This document shows, piece by piece, positions 31,801 through 41,830 of a DNA stretch of 64,000 nt. How positions within the stretch are numbered: position 1 is the stretch's first letter; each line of letters begins with the position of its first letter. The notes beneath the pieces are model-generated. The model was not told the DNA's origin, did not search any database, and was given only the letters and a program-made list of their open reading frames with translations. This stretch comes from Neonectria sp. B-13 (Eukaryota; Ascomycota; Sordariomycetes; Hypocreales; Nectriaceae): assembly GCA_002682825.1 (NCBI GenBank), contig NOKP01000001.1:1056501-1120500 (forward strand), in the 5' to 3' direction. The translations under genes were made by a program, and so were the position numbers.

Positions 31801-33077
31801 CTGCGCTGAACCCGCTCAAAAGAACAAAGGAAAAAGTCTCCGGGCTGAAAAAGATCCGTGTCATTTTTGCTGTTCATAGGACCCCATCTCTTGTCGGATT
31901 CATGGCAGCCAGCCGCAAAAGGTGAGACGCCTTGGAAGTTGGGGCTGATGATGGCCGCTCCACCCCGCGAAAGATACATCCGTTTTGGGAGCTTCGCAAC
32001 CACCACGCTTCAGCCCTGTCAGCGTCCATCTCGATGGAATTGCCCTCTTTGGTGTCTAGTCTATCACCAACGGTGCGTGCTCAAGCCTCTTGGAAGCCGT
32101 TTTGCCGGCCTGACGCAGATCTGCAGCCTCGGCATATGTCCAGACGAACGCCAAGCACCCACCCACACCCGCTTCTCCCCGTTGTTCAACACAAACACAC
32201 GCTGACACGCAGGAGTTGACAACGCAACAAGCCTTGCCCTTGGCCCCCAAGCAGGTGTCAGGACCGAAGCCCAGCCTATCCGAATTATAGACTAAACCCT
32301 AGCTTCATATCCCAAGCCAGGGTCACGACATGCTCCAGAGTTCAGACCGCGCTCGCCAGTTCTCAGCTCATGCGAAAACTTCTCAGCCCTATTTCCTTTC
32401 TCCACTCGGCGGGGCCCTGCGCCTGAATACTCGGTGAAGCAGGATTTGTCGAGTACCGAAGTCTTGACCGTCTCGGTTGTATTCGTACACACTCTGGTCT
32501 CCTCCTCGTCTCCCTTGTTACTTCGCCTCGTGCTTTGTATGCTGCTCTCTTCAGGGCCAATACCCTGTTCCAGACTTACCTCTTCGACTTCCTCAGTTCT
32601 AGTTACAGTCCCAACGGCCCATCCGCCGTCAGAAGCTGAGGCCATTTGCACCCATGGTGGATGAACCCAAAAGCTGACGCACTTTCCGACTATTGTGCAC
32701 TAAGCGCCCTTTCGCTTAGCTTTCATCTCACAAACGCCATGGCCGTTTCATAGCGACTTTTTCGCTAGAGCTTGACTAGCTTCCCATGTGTTTTCTTGCT
32801 GACATGTCTCTAATCACAAGGTTGGCCCTGGCCGCACGACTGAACTGAGAAATTTCAGCCAGGCTTCAAGGAGTCATTTGCCAGCGAAACTGGCAAGGCT
32901 TTGCAAAAAATCATCATGGGTGATAGATAGGTTCTAGTACTTGCTGTGCTGTCTAATTGGCAGCCCAAGGTGCTGGTGCTGTGTCTGGACTCCGCGGCAT
33001 TGTACAGAGTACGGAGCATAGTACGGAACATGCCCAGAGCGTCTCCAGAGTGCTTGCCTCAACTTTACTGAAGATAC
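28899..33077. other. Long intergenic region
   Basis: Over 4 kb without a gene I can support. The left end is the GA-rich promoter and leader of the bestrophin gene, with a GAA microsatellite near 29186-29203. Open frames near 29368, 31608 and 32292 lack domains, signals or splice structure. Near 31320 short ACGCA-type repeats occur. Confidence 0.4.
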
Positions 33078-34749
33078 TCACCAGCTGTACCGGAACTCCT
33101 GATCCTCCTTGTCCGTTAAATCCGACTTGGGAGCCCCGTGCTTATCCAGCACCACCTCCCTCACCCCGTTTCCACGCCCGCTGCTCGCCTGCTCGTCACG
33201 CTGCTTGTTGTCTCGCATGCACATCGTGCGGTAGACGATGACAGCCACGAATAGCAGGCACCACGTGACAATCGCCGTGATGACGCCCTCCTGGTACCGC
33301 GGGCTGTTGGTCCACAGCTGAGGAGCGCCGATGCAGCCGGCGCAGTATCCGATGAAGAACATGCCGTTGGTGATGGAGCGTTTCGTGTTTCCCTTGACGT
33401 TCGATGCCGAGAGGGAGAGGAGGATGGACATGCTTGCCGTGATGCAGGAGGCCTGTAATACGATACTTGTCAGAAAGGGGATGCTCAACCAGAGATAACT
33501 ATTGTTTTGCTCACCAGCCAGGACGCAACAATCAGGCCCCATCCAGCCGTCACGTCAAGCTTCATCAGGAACACATTGCCAATCAGGGGCGGGATGATCA
33601 GCACAAGGACAACCAGCGTCCTCTGCCTCGGGAGGAAATGGCAGAGGGCAACGCCAATCCACAGCACAAAGATCTGGACCGCCCCAGATGGCGCCGTGTA
33701 GAGCATGGTGTCGAGCTGGGAATACCCGATGGACTTGATGACGAGCGACGCAAAGGTCAAGACAGGCGACTGCATCGTCACCAGCACGCCGAACCAAAAG
33801 ATGGCCCACGCCTTAGGATCCAGCATGGTCTCGCGCAGCTGCTCCAGCGAGAAGCTCGTCTTGTCGCCGCCCTCGCGGTCCTGGGCCATGCGCAGCGACA
33901 GCACGATCTTCTCGCGCGGCGTCAGAAACCAGGCGTCGCGCGGGCCCGTGGGCATGAGCACGAAGAAGGCCACGCCGGCCGCCGTCGTCAGCGCGCCGCA
34001 CACGAGGAAAAGCGTGCGCCAGGGCGCCAGTCCCAGCGTCGTGTTTTTGCCGATGCCGTACATCAGCAAGCAGCCGATGATCTGCGCGAGGCCGTTCATC
34101 GTCACCCACAGCGCCGTGCGCAGCGTGTGCTCCTCCTTGCGGTACCAGATGGACGTGATGGTGACGAAGGCCGGCGACACGGCGCCCTCGCTGAAGCCGA
34201 GGAGGAAGCGCACAGCTGCGAAGCCGGCGTAGTTCGTCGGCGCGGCTAGGCACATGCAGATGATGCCCCAGATGATGCTATACGTAAAGGGAGGAGTCAG
34301 CGGACAAGGTCCAATTTCAGCATATTAAGACGGTGTCAACATACACAGTCGCTCCGACGAACTTGGACAGCTGAAGCCGGCTCATCAGGTAGATACAGGG
34401 GTACTCCGAGACCAGCTGGCCGACGTAGAAGATGGAGCTGCACCACGAGTACTGCGAGCTAGTCATCTTGAGGTCGTCCATGAGGCCGAATACGGCCGCA
34501 TAGCTGAGGCTTTGCTTGTCGAGGTACTGGAGGAAGAAGGTGAAGCACATCTGCATCCCGCGTTAGCTCTCTCGTGACACCTCAGGGAGAAGTCCTTACA
34601 AACGGCAGAATGACCATGTCAATCTTGCGGAGTACTGTTTTCTCCTCCTCGGCAGTGTACTCCTCGTTCAACTCAATAATCTCGCCGCGCTGTTCCTGCT
34701 CGTCATCGTTGACCGACGGCGACGGCTTGGACTCGACGCTGTTGTCCAT
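33078..34749 (-). CDS. Allantoate-permease-type MFS transporter (ACS family, Dal5-like)
   Basis: Four exons on the minus strand: 34749-34600, 34550-34345, 34277-33515 and 33452-33078. Phases agree and the product has 497 residues. After an acidic N-terminus (residues 1-38), the first helix region reads FMCFTFFLQYLDKQSLSYAAVFGL, followed by YSWCSSIFYVGQLVSEYPCIYLMSRL. These are signatures of the anion:cation symporter family that includes yeast Dal5 and Tna1. RFLLGFSEGAVSPAFVTITSIWY is the motif around helices 4-5. Twelve helices are expected, with a central loop around residues 225-270. The family imports carboxylates and small amides such as allantoate, ureidosuccinate, dipeptides and nicotinate. 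It is transcribed divergently from the amidohydrolase at 35302, which suggests that it imports a substrate or product of that enzyme. Confidence 0.92.
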
Positions 34750-35301
34750 GATGCGTGCTGTGAAACTCGAAGATATTGGTCCTTGACAATCAATCCGTTG
34801 TCAGATGGCGATGCACAGTTCTGCGACATGATCCTCCGACAGGATACAGCCTCTGGTTATATGCTGTTTCGCACGTCCGACGCGGGTCTCCCCAGCACGT
34901 CCAGATTGCCGGGTCGCTCGATCTCGAGGGGATCCCCGGTCACGCCGGCGTGAAAAAGATGGACCCGGTGATAACGGTTTGTGGGGAACGGCCACGCATC
35001 CGACGAACTGGGCCATCGATCCGATGGTGCGGCGTCGGTAACTTGGCCGTCCCCGCACTGGCCGCGTTGCCGACATGTCCGGTGTAAGTGATAGGACCTG
35101 GGGATGGTGGCTTTATGCGGATGACGAAAAGGATCGTCCCAGCGAAGGGCTGTCGCGGAGTTGTGGTTTTTGTTCAAAAGGCCGCGCCTTCGTTTGTATG
35201 AAGGCAGCATTCCAATCCATCATCATTCAGCTAGGCGACTACCTGGTTGTGACGCCTCAACTTTGCTTCAGCATCCCCTCATCCTTCTCCATCACATCAA
35301 G
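34750..35301. promoter_or_regulatory. Divergent promoter with two GATA motifs
   Basis: The 552 bp between the permease and amidohydrolase starts must contain both promoters. TGATAA (34969-34974) and TGATAG (35089-35094) fit the HGATAR consensus bound by the nitrogen activator AreA/NIT2, which often acts through pairs of such sites. The middle is GC-rich with several CCGG/CGGCG elements that could serve a Zn(II)2Cys6 factor. No open frame here looks coding. Confidence 0.4.
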
Positions 35302-36648
35302 ATGACTCGAGTAAGCACCGTGCCGGGCTCCGATGTCAAGCCTTGGCTCCGCCAAACTCCCCAAGGCTACCTCTTCATCAACGCCAACATTGTCGACGTC
35401 AAGACAGGCACCATCATCACCAACGCCTCCCTGACCACCAGCCACGGCAAGATCCAGTCCATATCCTCATCAACGCCACACCCCTTGCCCGCAGACTACA
35501 CCGTCGTCGACTGCCAGGGCCGATACCTCTGCCCAGGCCTCTTCGATGCCCACGTCCACCTGTGTGCCGTCCCGGGCTTCGAGGACCTGTCCAAGGCCTT
35601 TGGCAACCCCAACGACGTCTCGCTCCTCCGCCAGCCCTACGTCGCTGCGCAGATGCTGCACCGCGGCTTCACCAGCGTGCGCGACTGCGGCGGCGCCCAG
35701 CTGGCCCTGAAGGAGGCCCTCGCTGACGGCGTCTTTGCGGGCCCGCGGCTGTTCACCTCGGGCCACGCACTCTCGCAGTTCGGCGGCCACGGCGACCTGC
35801 GCGGGCCGCATGACCAGATGGAGTGCTGCGGCGGACATCACGGGTCGCTGGGCCGCTTGTGCAACGGCGTGCCGGAGTGCATGGCCGCCGTGCGGAACGA
35901 GATTCGGTGTGGCGCCGACTTCATCAAGATCATGGGCTCCGGCGGCGTGTCGTCGCCCACTGACAAGCTGGAGCATCTCCAGTTCACGCCGGCTGAGATC
36001 CAGGCCATGGTTGAGTGTGCGGACAACGCGGGCACGTTCGTGACGGCCCACGCGTATACTTCCAAGGCCATCCGGCACTGCATTGACAATGGTGTCCGGG
36101 GTATCGAGCACGGCAACTTCGTCGACCCTCCCACGGCGAAGCTCATGGCTGAAAAGGGCGTCTATTTGACGCCCACGCTGATCACGTACGCCCAGATGGC
36201 CTCGGAGCAGTGGAAGGGTTACCTCCCTCCCGAGTCGCAGGTCAAGAACACGCAAGTCTTCAAGGCCGGCCTCGCAGCCCTCAAGACGGCGTCCGCGGCC
36301 GGCGTGACCATGTGCTACGGCACCGACCTGCTCGGTCCCCTCGGCGCGGCCCAGACGCAGGAATTCGCCCTGCGTTCCCAGGTGCTAACTCCCCTACAAG
36401 TGCTACAGAGCGCGACCATCAACCCGGCCAAAATGATGGGCTGGGAGGATGCGATCGGGCAGCTCAAGGAGGGCTTCCACGCGGATGTGCTAGTGTTGGA
36501 GAAGAACCCATTAGAAGATGTGACCATCTTTGACGAGCCGGAGAAGTATGTTCTGGGGGTGATGAAGGATGGTCGTGTGTACAAGAGCCGGTGGAGTGGA
36601 TTGCCGGTAGATGCAGAGATCCCTGTGAGGATAAACTCGCTGCTGTAA
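35302..36648 (+). CDS. Metal-dependent amidohydrolase, ochratoxinase-like
   Basis: Single exon, 448 residues, starting at the ATG in AAGATGACT. It has the amidohydrolase fold with all metal ligands visible: DAHVH (His84, His86), the lysine expected to be carboxylated (Lys209 in DFIKI), His250 in TAHAY, His270 in GIEHGN and the catalytic Asp342 in GTD. Spacing between Lys, His, His and Asp (41, 20, 72) is close to that known for Aspergillus niger ochratoxinase and bacterial prolidase/imidazolonepropionase-like peptidases (Sgx9260 group). A beta-sandwich half formed by the N- and C-terminal ends (residues 20-75 and about 385-448) completes the family layout. No signal peptide is present, so it is probably cytoplasmic. 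It likely cleaves an amide bond of an N-acyl or peptide-like substrate; the true substrate is unknown. The neighbouring permease and Zn cluster regulator suggest a small catabolic unit. Confidence 0.9.
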   Translation: MTRVSTVPGSDVKPWLRQTPQGYLFINANIVDVKTGTIITNASLTTSHGKIQSISSSTPHPLPADYTVVDCQGRYLCPGLFDAHVHLCAVPGFEDLSKAFGNPNDVSLLRQPYVAAQMLHRGFTSVRDCGGAQLALKEALADGVFAGPRLFTSGHALSQFGGHGDLRGPHDQMECCGGHHGSLGRLCNGVPECMAAVRNEIRCGADFIKIMGSGGVSSPTDKLEHLQFTPAEIQAMVECADNAGTFVTAHAYTSKAIRHCIDNGVRGIEHGNFVDPPTAKLMAEKGVYLTPTLITYAQMASEQWKGYLPPESQVKNTQVFKAGLAALKTASAAGVTMCYGTDLLGPLGAAQTQEFALRSQVLTPLQVLQSATINPAKMMGWEDAIGQLKEGFHADVLVLEKNPLEDVTIFDEPEKYVLGVMKDGRVYKSRWSGLPVDAEIPVRINSLL

Positions 36649-37512
36649 ATGATAGGAAGACAATTGGTTAGATACATACTATTAGCAAGAAGAGACGAAT
36701 TGTACCCAAGACAACTTCAGATAACAACTTTCCTTCCCGATAAAAGTACGCTCGATTTCATGTGTTCTCCTAGGGTCGAGATATGTTCCCTTTCATTCCA
36801 CGGCACGTAATATTTCCTCCAACATTGGTGCCTTACCGTGATCAAAGTCTTGCTAGTATAAGCCGAGCTTAACATCACCTGCTTTGGAATACAGTGTCTC
36901 TCTACCCTAGCTTCCTCTGCCTGGCGGGCGCCCGCTGGACCTTCTCCACCTACCAGGGCTGTATCATCGGCAATCTGCCACCCTGGGCCCAACGCGATAT
37001 CGGATCTCCCGTGAGTCGTAACACTTCAGCCAAGTTGTATTATCAACCATAATCAACGATATGATACTCAATAGTATGGGGTGATCTCTTAGACCCGATA
37101 GGTTACCCTAAGGCTGCCATGTCACAAGATACCGGCGATCTAGGTCGGCTCAAGAGTGTCGGGTCGTCGGATGGACGGATTGCCGACAGAATGAGGTTCA
37201 GTATCCCGAGCTAGAGCTTCTGACGCATGCACCCCAGAATCCTTAGTTCCCGGTGGGGCAATTCCACCGGTTGAATCTGGGGATCCTGGTGAGTGTGGGA
37301 CAGTGGTTCTTGTTACGTATTTGCTTCTGCATCGTACCAACCGCAGGTCCATCGGGTTTCTACTGTTACATTCGTTTGCCGAAGCAAGATTTCTGTTCCT
37401 ATTAACTCTTTCCGCCCGACTCTCATCGGCACGGTTTCCCGATGCTGGCACCTATCCAGATGTAGTACAGGTGTGCTCTAGCAAGTTCCCTAAGGGATGG
37501 TATTGGTGCGCA
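36649..37512. other. Intergenic, convergent 3' ends
   Basis: Lies between the amidohydrolase and the convergent Zn cluster gene. It holds their 3' untranslated regions. I see no coding sequence. Confidence 0.4.
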
Positions 37513-39976
37513 CTACAGCTGAGTCGCAAATCCAGAAAAGTCAAGAACATCCAATCCCGTCAAGCCCATCAGGAAAGTCTGTTCGTCATTATACATGACT
37601 GAGAGAAACTCGTTATCAGACGCAGGAGTCTCTCGCGACAAGTTCGTCTCTTGTTGCGTGACACCTGATACAAGAGATCCCGGTGTAAGCAGTCCCCGTC
37701 CCGTTGAGTCCCAACCGGCAAGTCCATCCACGCTTGGCTGTGAGAGGGGCCATATCTCGGCTTGCTGGATTGGAATCATGGAGTCCGTTGTGAAATGCTC
37801 TCCGGAGGGCGGTCCTTGGTCGCTCCTTTGTGTCCGGTTCTGTCTCTCAAGCCACTCCGCCCATTGATTGTATTCCGATGACGGTGTGGATTCTTCAACG
37901 TCCTGAGGACCTGCTGTGAAAGAAGACGTCTGATTTAGCTTCTGGATGGCCTCGTTCGTAATGGATTGCAGAGCTTCAACAAATCGCACACCCATCTTAG
38001 CCGTCATATTCCCAGTAGCCATGCTGCGAAGACAATCCAAACCAAAGGCGACCCTGGCCTCATACGCAGAATCACGCTCAAGGATACCCGCCACCAGTGT
38101 CACAATGATCGCGGTACTACAGCCTTGGAAGTCAGTAAATGAGAAACGGGTCATATTCTTTGTGCGCGTCAAGTTCTCAAATAGCTGGAGGACTTTTCTC
38201 GCGGCCTTGGCGCAAGACTTGGATAGTTGATCAACCGTTTCGTCGATTTGGGGCATTTGCGCCTCGGGGCCAAGATGATACCGTAGCTTGGCCCTTGCAA
38301 CCGTGACGAGGGAAACCTTCCCCATGGCGATCCATGAGTAGTAGTAGTTTAGGTAAAGGTGGAACACTGCGCGATAGCTCGAGTCCTTGGGGTGGATGTT
38401 TTCAAGCTTGAACTCCCGAGGCAGGGACTTCTTCCATTGTCTGAGGTCTGCCTCGGCGCTGGCCGACCGCGTGGGCTTTGCAGCATCCGTTAACCAGTCT
38501 CTTTAATAGGGTCAGCTCGTTTTCTTGGTAACAAGTTTGGAGTTTTTACCCTGGTTCTGCAACCTGGTCTAGTATCTTGATCAGGCGCACGTAGGCTATC
38601 TGGAGCTGGACGTTGTCAAAGATTTGTGCGCGGTCCAGCGAGGGCAGCGGGGACGGAAGAGGTGCCGTGATGATGTCTACACTTATTGATCGAGGACGAT
38701 TCAGCTTAACAGTGGTACACCTACACCAAAAGATTAGATCTGTAGAACAAAGATTGGCATTTGGACGAACCGCTCTAAGGAGTAGATTGACCACCAAAGA
38801 CGACGGCGCACTTCTCTTTCGCGCTCGTCAATATTTTGATCATCTGTGTTTTGATGGAGATCAAACGCAAGTGCTTTGCGCAAGGCCAGGCCCATATAGA
38901 CGTATGACGATCCAATGGCATTCGCCGGCATGAGGTAGACGCCCAAGACGAGCGGAGCTTGTATAGATCGTAGGCACGGCCGATCAATAATGTCGGCAAT
39001 CAACGCCTTGGCTTGGCTATAAAACACTCTTCCGGGATCACCGTCTTCGGGGCGAGGACCTGGCGACGAACCGTCCGGTCTTTCGAGCTGTGTCCATTGG
39101 CTGCCAAGCGCGAAAGCCGCCATGGCGAGGCAGACAAAGCTAGAGTCGGACCGTAGATGGGAGGCAGGGTCGGTGTAGAACTGGTCAATGTCGATTAAGA
39201 ATTGGGCTTGGTCAAAGTAGAAAAAGATGTCCGTCGCGCGCTTCATGCACACGGATAGAAGGAAATCGGCCACGGGTCGTGGAGGGAATGTGTCCATGGC
39301 ACTCCGCAAGCGTGATAGTTCGGCTGGTTGGAGAATGGTGGGACGGGCGATGTGCTTCGCTTTGTTAGTCGAGGGGCTCGTCGATCTGGAGAAGCATAAC
39401 TTACTGCTTGCATAGCCACCATGTCTTGCTCTTCTGGAGCCGTCTGTGAGTCCAGTGAGAAGGCCTCTCGTAACCGTGAGAGGAAGCGAGGCCATAGTAT
39501 CCACTCGGTCTGATCTGACGATAGCTGAATTAGAATGGGCAGCATTAACCTAGCAAGTTGAGAACTCACGGCTGTCGATGGCGATGTTCTCCTGAGGACT
39601 CTTGACAGCATGAGCTGGGGTGACCTGATCTCCCGTTCTCGGGGACGGGCGACCCTCGTCACCATCCTGAGGCGACTTTTCCCTGTGCCATTGTAAGAAA
39701 GGAGTTGGCCTAGGGTTATCTTCCAGCGACAGTACCTTTCGAACCTGCAGGCCAGGTTGCTCGAGAAACATCTCTGGCACGCGCCCGGGAGGGACTCAAT
39801 GCACTTGCTCTTCCTCGCCTTGCAGCGATCGCATCTACGAAACAAACAAAGACCACGTTAGCCGAGGCCGACGAAACGTTTGGGGGGGTTCTCTCTCACG
39901 CGCGGGGCGCTCTCTTTCGATTCTCGTCGGCAACGCGGCGACGTCTCCGGCGACGGATCGCAGAGGGAGAGTCCAT
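37513..39976 (-). CDS. Zn(II)2Cys6 transcription factor with fungal_trans domain
   Basis: Seven exons on the minus strand: 39976-39900, 39834-39736, 39682-39570, 39514-39405, 39354-38771, 38720-38550 and 38500-37513. All junctions are GT-AG and in phase, giving 713 residues. After an Arg-rich start (residues 8-14) the binuclear zinc cluster runs from Cys27 to Cys55 with spacing CX2CX6CX7CX2CX6C, split only at its first residue by intron 1. The middle region (about 165-480) is the fungal-specific transcription factor domain: FLSRLREAF, ALGSQW, YLMPANAIGSSYVYMGLALRKALAFDLH and the hallmark RRRLWWSIYSLER. The C-terminus is acidic and hydrophobic (DVLDFSGFATQL), plausible as an activation region. 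Such factors bind CGG-containing sites and often control nearby catabolic or metabolite genes; the amidohydrolase/permease pair is the obvious candidate here. Confidence 0.9.
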
Positions 39977-40704
39977 GCCTTCCCTGGTTTTCAACGACTC
40001 GCTCACGACCGGGCAGTTCTACAGATTGACGGCGGAGGAGCAGAACCAGCGCGTCGGAAACATGTTACGTACTCCATTAATTACCCCAGAGATAAGCTCT
40101 GGAGTCGGCCGAGGGTTGTGTGGGGAATGGGCCGGACTGCGTGGTTCCTAGGTAGCATGTCGGCAATCTGTACCCTCCATCGGCTAAAGAACCACAGCGC
40201 TGTGGCTGTCTGGTAGGTCAAGGTTAAGCGTGTAATCATTGTAACATGGTTTTATTCATAGTTTGGAGGGTTATTGAGTACCTTTATCAGCTAATCCGTG
40301 TGAAATTCGTCGTCGCAAAGGTTGAGAGGTCCCTGGCTCCTTGGGATGCTTGGTCTAAGCTATGTCCTAAACCGTTGACTATCGGCTTCGCGTAATAGAC
40401 GACTTCCACAGTTATCCAACCTGCCAATATCCGTATATATTTGCATCTTCTCCAAAGGCACCGACTCCTTTACGTCTCACCCATTCCATTCTCCGTTTCT
40501 CCATTCTCAAAATGACAACGCCGGCTCAGGGAATTAAATGCAAACACGCGACACATGTGCAAAACAAACCAAACCAAAAAGAAGAAATATTATTTGGTAT
40601 CATCAGAAATGCCCCCCCGTCTTCCGATCTTCGCTGTTCTTGTTGCAGGCACCAACCCGTCGTCTTTCGGTCGACACGCCTTGCGATAGATCCTACAAGT
40701 GCGG
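39977..40704. other. Intergenic, promoter of the Zn cluster gene
   Basis: Holds the upstream region of the minus-strand regulator and the 3' untranslated region of the surface-protein gene. I see no conserved coding sequence. Confidence 0.4.
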
Positions 40705-41830
40705 CTACCTGGAATCCAGCTCGGCTGGGGGCCGGTGATCCATGAGCTCGGCGGGTTGCTGCTGTTGTTGCTGCTGTTGCGGGTACATGTATCCGCCATA
40801 TTGGTTCGGAGGCGTCGTCTGATAGTACCCTGGCTGTTGCTGCTGCTGCTGTTGTTGCTGGTACTTCAGCTGCTGGTCTTGGTAATACTGCGGGATCGAC
40901 GGTTGCGGCGACTCGTTGGCAGCTTCATATGCGGCTTTCTTGCCGCGTCGTCGGAAAAACCAGAAGAGCACGCCGCAGATGCCGGCGATTCCGGCGACGG
41001 CGGCAACCACGATGCCACCGATGGCGCCGCCAGATATCGTGGTCTTGTCGTCAGGGGTAGCCGTTGCCGAAGTGGTCTCGGCCTCGGGCTCGGTGGTCTG
41101 CGCCGCTTCGGATTCGACAGACGTCGAGGCTTCGGTGGATGTTGATGAAGCCTCCTCGGTCGAGGTCGAGGCCTCCTCTGTAGAGGTCGAAGCATCCTCT
41201 GTCGTCGACGATTTGCCGTTCGCCGCAGCGTCGGCGACGAGGAGGTCGCCGCGGTTGATGTTGCACCGCACATATTCCAAGCTGCCGGCGACCGACTCAT
41301 CGCAGGTGGTCAGCTTGGGGCAGCATGCCTTGTCGGTGCCCTCCTTGAGGTTCGTACAGGAGACGGAGCTGTCCTCGTCGCAGGCCGACGCCTGGTCGAC
41401 GTAGCACTTGTCGTTGTCGCCACTATTCACTCAGTCAGCAAACAGTTGAATCCCAAGCAACGAGGCAACGTACTCTCCAACACAACACCATCCTTTGGAG
41501 AGCCATTTCTCGCACGAAGGGTAGTCCTGGAAATCACGAGTGCCTGGTTCCCGCCCATGTTAGATTAGCCCATCGATCGACACAGCGCATGGACGCGGGG
41601 GATTGCTCCTTACAGCATAGGGTAAAGTCGGGAGCGCAGTTGGAGTTGTGGGCATTGGATCCAAAGGCGTCGGAGCAAGAATCACGCTTGGAGAGCATGC
41701 CCAGGTAGGAAAAGTCGTTGATGGCGACGTCGTAGGTGAAGCGTTTGTGGACGGGGACGTAGGCGTCGCTTGCGGCTGCCGTGCCCAACAGGGCGAGAGC
41801 CGCGGCGAAGAGGTTTGTGAGGAGAACCAT
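40705..41830 (-). CDS. Secreted-domain, single-pass Cys-rich surface protein with Gln-rich tail
   Basis: Three exons on the minus strand: 41830-41614, 41543-41474 and 41422-40705, in phase, 334 residues. Residues 1-20 are a signal peptide (MVLLTNLFAAALALLGTAAA), with a Lys-Arg at 29-30 that could be a Kex2 site. A cysteine-rich domain of about 110 residues follows, including Cys-Cys pairs (DFTLCC, GWCCVGD, KACCPKL), then a Ser/Thr/Glu-rich stem built from repeats of EEAST type. One membrane helix lies at about 225-252, followed by RRRGKK. The cytoplasmic tail has two glutamine runs encoded by CAG/CAA repeats (around residues 284-292 and 311-318). The layout is that of cell-wall sensors such as Wsc and Mid2 types, but the cysteine pattern is not the WSC domain and I do not recognise the family. 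A stress-sensor role is inference from architecture. Confidence 0.82.

Noticed and set aside
32292..32651. 119-codon minus-strand frame
   Set aside because: Glu/Arg-rich without a domain, and the opposite strand is equally open; probably chance.
35161..35301. N-terminal extension of the amidohydrolase by 47 codons
   Set aside because: No ATG in the extension, and the sequence is His/Leu-rich leader without family similarity.
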